From Opitutaceae bacterium BACL24 MAG-120322-bin51 (GTDB lineage Bacteria > Verrucomicrobiota > Verrucomicrobiia > Opitutales > Coraliomargaritaceae): a stretch of 45,993 nucleotides of DNA. This document shows positions 41,765 through 45,993 of this stretch, one piece after another. The notes under the pieces were generated by a model. That model saw nothing but the letters and a program-made list of their open reading frames with translations, was not told where the DNA came from and searched no databases. Where the stretch lies: assembly GCA_905182435.1 (NCBI GenBank), contig CAJJBN010000017.1:1-45993 (forward strand), written 5' to 3'. Positions within the stretch are counted from its first letter, which is position 1; each line of letters begins with the position of its first letter. Both the position numbers and the translations under genes were made by a program.

Positions 41765-42898
41765 CTAGCGCGCTTCGAAACGACCATCCGCACGTTTCAC
41801 GATCAGACGCTTCAGCTCCGAGCCCCATCAACACTCCCGAGATCTCGGCAGATCGGCCGTCTCTAGACGCTCCGCCAACGCATCGGGCGAGGCCATTTCA
41901 CCTCCAACAAAATAATCCATCACCGCCTGCTCTGCACCTGACAGGGACGGTGGTGTCGATTCCGCAGCCTCCAGACTCAGCCCCGACCCTTGTACGGGAA
42001 ACTGCATGCGCTGGTAGCGAAGCTCCTCCAAAATATCATCCACCGAAGTCACCATGATTGCGCCATCGCGAATCAACTGATGACAGCCGCCGCTGCTTGC
42101 TTGATCGATTCGGCCAGGCACCGCCATCAACGTGCGCCCTTGCTCACCCGCAAAACGCGCAGTAATCATGCTGCCCCCCGACACCGCACTTTCGACCACA
42201 ATCACTCCTTGGCACATGCCAGCCACTACTCGGTTGCGCATCGGGAAAGTCTGTCGATCCGCCCGTCGCCCAAAAGGGAACTCACTGACGACCGCGCCAT
42301 GCGCGACGATATTTTTATACAAGTCCTTATTCTCCGGCGGATAAATAGTATCTAAGCCGCAACCAAACACCGCGACGGTTTTACCGCCCGCCTCCAGTGC
42401 GCCCTCATGAGCCGCGGTATCGGTGCCACTGGCCATACCACTGACAATGCAAAATCCGAGCCGAGCTAGTTCGGACGAAAATCTCTTCGTGACACTGCGG
42501 CCATACAGGGTGGAACGGCGCGTGCCGACAATCGCCACGCAAGGGCGATCCACGATGTATTCACCCTGCCAATACAAACCGATAGGCGGATCATACGTTT
42601 CTCTGAGTAATTCCGGAAACTTGTCATCTTCTTGTATAAAGAAGCGAGTGCCAGTCTGACGCATATTTGCCACCTCTTTGGCGAGATCAAAACGGTCTGC
42701 CCAATGCACCAGCGCATCAGCAGCCTTGGGCCCAACCCCCTTCACTCCGAGCAGCTTAGCATGCTTACCAGCGAGCACCGCCACCGCATCGCCACCAAAA
42801 GCATCCATCAGATGCCGCAACATGATCGGCCCTACATGCGGCAAGCCATTAAGCACCAACAATGCTTGGCGTTGATTTAGTGACGAAGGCATCTGCAT
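41765..42898 (-). CDS. dprA: DNA-processing protein DprA, C-terminal end disturbed by two indels
   Basis: Loads RecA onto incoming single-stranded DNA in natural transformation. N-terminal helix-hairpin-like segment LLGVKGVGPKAADAL, Rossmann core CVAIVGTRRSTLYGR, FCIVSGMASGTDTAAHEGAL, GKTVAVFGCGLDTIYPPENK, VAGMCQGVIVVESAVSGGSM and QGRTLMAVPGRIDQ are all clear. The uncorrected frame stops at 41828; one missing base near 41846-41849 and one extra near 41815-41822 restore the winged-helix end: EISGVLMGL, ELKRLIVKRADGRFEAR, stop 41767-41765. The corrected length is 377 residues, as usual. Confidence 0.88.
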
Positions 42899-42970
42899 AT
42901 GCTAGCACTGCGATTGCCAAGGACAATCTTATAGTGTTTAGGAAGCTACGCAATCAGCTGGTTTCACTGT

Positions 42971-43080
42971 CTGCCTGATCGATCCGGCAGTGCGCTTTGA
43001 CTCAAAGCGCATTCGGCGAAACCCACTTGATAGGTTAAATATCAGCAATCGACTACCTGATGCCGCATGAGCCATGCGGC
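42971..43080. repeat. three intergenic hairpins between nnr and dprA
   Basis: CTGCC/GGCAG (42971-42990), GCGCTTT-GACTC-AAAGCGC (42992-43010, extendable by one pair) and GCCGCAT-GAGCC-ATGCGGC (43062-43080). The second has the same GACTC loop as the palindromes at 6818 and 14844 with a wholly different stem. No gene is seen in 42899-43127. Confidence 0.7.
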
Positions 43081-43127
43081 GCTACCATCAATATCTTTTC
43101 CTTAAAATCGACGACTCCGCTAAAAAC

Positions 43128-44703
43128 CTAAACTCTACGCAGCGCGCTCGACAGATAATCTAGCACTTGCGTGGTATGCACTGCGACTTGGCCATGCGCG
43201 CGCGCTAGTAGCTGCGCGGCCAGCCCATGCAGCACAACACCACGAGCTACCGACGTTTGCACACACGTTTGGTCTTGCGCAATCATACCGCCAACTAAAC
43301 CGGCGAGCAAATCGCCACTGCCGCCGCGCGACAGCACGGGCCCGCCATAGGTATTATACCAGATATTTTCACCATCACAGATCCGCGTATGCGCCGACTT
43401 AAGAACCGTCGTCACACGATAACTTTGGCAAAACGTCCTCAAAGTCTCATTCGAATAATCAGGCACATTAAGCTTCGCAATCCGCATAAACTCGCCCATA
43501 TGCGGAGTCAAGATCACCGACCCCGCTGAAGCCTTGCGCTTCGGAACCAATTCTAACACACGCACACGCAGCACATCGGCATCTAAAATGACTGGCAGAT
43601 CCACTTGCTTCACAATCTCCTGAGCGACCATCTCGGTATTCCGATCTTTACCCATTCCTGGGCCAAGCAGTACTGCCGTCGCCTGATCAATACGATCCAG
43701 CAGCAATGGCAGTGCCCGAGGGTTCAGTGTGCCATTGGCAGTCTCGGGCCATGGCACCCACATCGCTTCCGGCACTTGAGCGGCCAATGTTGCTGCCACC
43801 GAAGCTGGCGCAAAGGCAGTCACCAGCCCTAAGCCCGAGCGCACTGCAGCTTGCACCGCCATCAACAAAGCCCCTGGCATAAAAGCCGAACCGCCGACTA
43901 CAAACAGGTGCCCGAACGCACGCTTATCCACCACTGCAGGTCGCAAAGTCCGCAGCGAATCCAGCACACGGTCGTTCAGCACCATCTCAGCAGCATCCGC
44001 GCCGGCCCCTGCGGGTGCCTCAGGAAATCCTAAATCGATCGTGCGCACTCGGCCGCATTCGACGTTTCCTTCGAACAGTACCTTTTTCGCCACTCCAGTC
44101 GCATACGAAAAGTCGGCGTGAAACGTCAACTCATCAGAGACGTCGCCCTTACCGCTCGGCACATCAACGGCAGCTCGCAGACCGATTTTTTCGTAGCAAT
44201 TAACTGCTTCAATCAGCACACGCATGGGCGCACGCACTGGTGACTGAAACGTCATGCCCAACAAGCCATCAATACAAATATCAAACGCACGATCCACTGA
44301 AGCCGCGTCCAAGAGCTCATGAATCGACGCCACATCGCTGTTGGCATCTAACTGATGCTCACTGACACGACCTTTCAACTGTTGATGCGCACGCGCAGCC
44401 AAAGGCTTCAGATCGCTAGGATCGGCGGCGAAGATTACAGTCACCCGCGCCCGCGGAAAGTCCGCCAGCAGCTGACCGCAAGTGAGCAGCGCATCTCCGC
44501 CATTGTTGCCCTTGCCGATTAAAGCCAGTACGCTCAGTCCTTGTGGCAACGATTGCAGCTCTTGATAATCCAAGCAGATGGCCTTGGCAATACCGACCCC
44601 AGCCTGCTGCATGGCAGCCCATTCGGCCGCTTCATCCGCAAGAATTGTGAGCTTCTAGCTGCGCTGCCTCTTGGCATGTGAGTATGGGGTGGGCACAAGG
44701 CAT
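43128..44703 (-). CDS. nnr: bifunctional NAD(P)HX epimerase / ADP-dependent dehydratase, N-terminal frameshift
   Basis: Repairs hydrated NADH/NADPH. The N-terminal YjeF_N epimerase half has LALIGKGNNGGDALLTCG and AAVDVPSGKGDVSDE; the C-terminal kinase-like half has GHLFVVGGSAFMPGALLMAV, LLGPGMGKD, VILDADVLR, VILTPHMGEFMRI, GGPVLSRGGSGDLLAGLVGG. The uninterrupted part starts at 44612, but the true start is probably ATG 44703: MPCAHPILTCQEAAQLEA joins ILADEAAEWAAMQQAG once one extra base near 44641-44650 is removed, giving about 524 residues. CATGCAGGCACCTAAA lies 84 bp upstream. Confidence 0.9.
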
Positions 44704-44786
44704 TGCTTTCAAAATATTAGAACTTCAAAAAAAGTGGGGCTAAGTATCATGAGATCGAGACCCTTTTGAGTAAGAACATAGTACAC

Positions 44787-44802
44787 CATGCAGGCACCTA
44801 AA
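44787..44802. promoter_or_regulatory. 16-bp upstream motif shared with the yjbQ promoter region
   Basis: CATGCAGGCACCTAAA, differing in one base from 29301-29316. Both copies lie 84-100 bp upstream of a minus-strand start codon (nnr 44703, yjbQ 29216) in the same orientation. No regulator is known to me for it. Confidence 0.35.
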
Positions 44803-44818
44803 GATACACGCTTTTTTT

Positions 44819-44879
44819 ACGTTCATCGTCGGTTAGCGGAAAAAGGTTAAAGGAGGGAGGGCAACTCTAGCGTGCCCTC
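44819..44879. repeat. repeat-element end that supplies the aldo/keto reductase stop
   Basis: ACGTTCATCGTCGGTTAGCG (44819-44838) matches the terminal repeat of the element at 6761. Continuing inward, the complement of the sequence through 44861 matches the element's CCCTCCCTCCTTTA block (6909-6922). A GAGGGCA/TGCCCTC stem (44857-44879) lies at the junction with the gene. Only one element end is visible. Confidence 0.6.
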
Positions 44880-45659
44880 GTTGACAAATCTATCCGCCAT
44901 CGCCCGCTGGCGGGGGTTATCGTGATAGTGATAGTCGCCGAAACGGCAGCCTTTAGGCACCTCAGGGACATTGTATTTACCGCTCAGCACACCACCACCG
45001 ATTGGCGAATACGGGAGTAATGACACGTTTTCCTGACGACAGGCGTCGGCCAATTCGTCGAGGAAACGTCTGTGCAGCAAAGAGAAATTATTTTGAATCG
45101 ACTGGAACTTCGCCAGCCCTTCGTATGAGGCAATGGTATTCGCCTTCGTAAGCCCGTAGGTTGTCTCATTAGACGTCCCAAGATACCGAACCTTGCCTGC
45201 CTGAACTAAGCGACCGAGCGCCTCCATCGACTCTTCGATTGGCACGATGGGGTCTGGCCAGTGAACTTGATAAAGATCTATATAGTCGGTGCCGAGTCGA
45301 CGCAAACTGCCTTCGATAGCAGTCTCGATATGAAACCGGTCTATCGCAGTCATCCCGTGACGAACCGGTGGCACAAACCAGCCCGCCGCCGCGCCTGCAA
45401 CTTTAGTCGCGACAATAAGCGAGTCGCGCGGCTTCGTCTGAATCCACTCCCCGACTATCTTCTCGGTGACACCGACAGTTTCAGCATTCGGCGGCACTGG
45501 GTAGACCTCGGCGGTATCAAAAAAATTAATACCGCGATCGTACGCGGTATCGAGAATCTTAAACGACTCTTTTTTGTCGCTCCAACTGCCGAAACTCATC
45601 GTGCCCATGCAGATTGGCGTGACACGAAGGCCACTCTTGCCGATATAACGGTATTCCAT
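44847..45659 (-). pseudogene. aldo/keto reductase truncated by a repeat element
   Basis: A 270-residue product that begins as a normal AKR: YIGKSGLRVTPICMGTMSFG, the catalytic Asp and Tyr in FFDTAEVYPVPP, Lys in LIVATKVAG, His in DLYQVHWPDP, and LLPYSPIGGGVLSGKY. Typical members run to about 340 residues; here the sequence stops after FVNEGTLE, with LPSLL and TAA read from the repeat. The missing part includes the NADPH-adenine-binding end, so activity is doubtful. The start MEYRYIGKSGLRV is canonical. The rest of the gene is not found downstream. Confidence 0.8.
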
Positions 45660-45707
45660 AATGTCGTCCTTATTCGTTTCTATAATTCTTTACGCGGCTG
45701 CTGCACG

Positions 45708-45993
45708 CTAATCGCATTGATCACCGAGATAGCCACCACCGCCGCAATAGCCGGCATCTTGTATTTGTATAGCAAGGCCGTCGGGGTCACTAAAATATAC
45801 TTCAGGCGTCCCTCCTACTACGCCTCCTCGATTAGGTTGCCGCAGGCTTACCCAATGAGCCAGCGCTCGAGGTGGCCGCTGTCCATCACTCGGGGCTAAG
45901 CCATAAGACGTTAACCGCGTACGAATAGCCTCAACATCGAACTCAGCCACACTCAAACTGACATGATCGGTGCGGCCCGGCACGCTTGGAGAC
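45708..45993 (-). CDS. VOC (glyoxalase/bleomycin-resistance) family protein, partial
   Basis: The frame is open to the window edge, so the N-terminus lies beyond 45993. The visible 94 residues contain TDHVSLSVAEFDVEAIRTRL, a linker, and TPEVYFSDPDGLAIQIQDAG, the second half of a VOC beta-alpha-beta-beta-beta unit with the metal-site His and Glu/Gln positions. The end is Gly/Cys-rich. Enzymatic role unknown. It is 48 bp upstream of the truncated reductase on the same strand. Confidence 0.75.
   Translation of the reverse strand, partial: SPSVPGRTDHVSLSVAEFDVEAIRTRLTSYGLAPSDGQRPPRALAHWVSLRQPNRGGVVGGTPEVYFSDPDGLAIQIQDAGYCGGGGYLGDQCD

Noticed and set aside
43851..44203. Plus-strand frames opposite nnr
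   Set aside because: Short, motif-free and antisense to conserved kinase-like and epimerase domains.

Overview
The window reads as a stretch of chromosome from a marine-type member of the Verrucomicrobiota, most likely Opitutales/Puniceicoccaceae (relatives of Coraliomargarita and Lentimonas). This rests on the gene set (DapL2-like aminotransferase, MenC/MenE, RNase Y, DUF481 and FG-GAP secreted proteins, a trypsin-like protease with a C-terminal 'FDGIGQLLEFALGG' module), weak Shine-Dalgarno sites, moderate-to-high GC and families of intergenic palindromes. No 16S gene is present, so the placement is an inference.

Layout. 1-1450: tail of a small membrane protein overlapping a NamZ-type exo-N-acetylmuramidase. 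1465-6686 (minus): an apparent four-gene secreted/membrane operon (trypsin-like protease, 596-residue secreted protein, FG-GAP repeat protein, 42-residue membrane peptide). 6687-6979: a palindrome-rich element. 6980-9494 (minus): PHP phosphatase, pdxH, trxB. 9773-11838 (plus): tatD and an anchored protein with ten 32-residue repeats. 12035-16272: secreted lipocalin-like protein, kdsA, heptamer repeats, rsmD, membrane protein, thioredoxin, YugP-type protease. 16403-18060: secreted trypsin-like protease with a truncated neighbour, tRNA-Pro(GGG) and a partial copy of its 3' end. 18075-25078 (minus): DUF481 porin, rny, a frame-broken polX, menE, menC. 25136-28763 (plus): guaB and purA (the two IMP-consuming branch enzymes) and a SnoaL-like gene. 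28791-31877 (minus): yjbQ, nadB, panC. 32004-34232: aminotransferase, DUF4440 protein, ppnP. 34834-41700 (minus): a heavy-metal RND efflux operon with a small secreted protein first, then outer-membrane factor, adaptor, pump, and a secreted Cys-rich protein last. 41765-45993 (minus): dprA, bifunctional NAD(P)HX repair enzyme, an aldo/keto reductase truncated by a repeat element, and part of a VOC protein.

Most of the window is housekeeping. Three things stand out. First, there are families of short intergenic palindromes in which the stem varies with full compensation while the loop stays GACTC/GAGTC (or CTCCGT-like); some are arranged at an exact 40-bp period inside an inverted-repeat-bounded element, and a relative of this element supplies the stop codon of the truncated aldo/keto reductase. 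Second, there are fifteen consecutive heptanucleotide units ending 5 bp before the rsmD start. Third, many small indels, with single-base insertions the most frequent kind, break otherwise well-preserved genes (FG-GAP, polX, SnoaL, cusA, nnr, dprA tail, first gene of the metal operon). This looks at least as much like residual sequencing error as like gene decay, and frame-broken genes are therefore annotated over their full extent.
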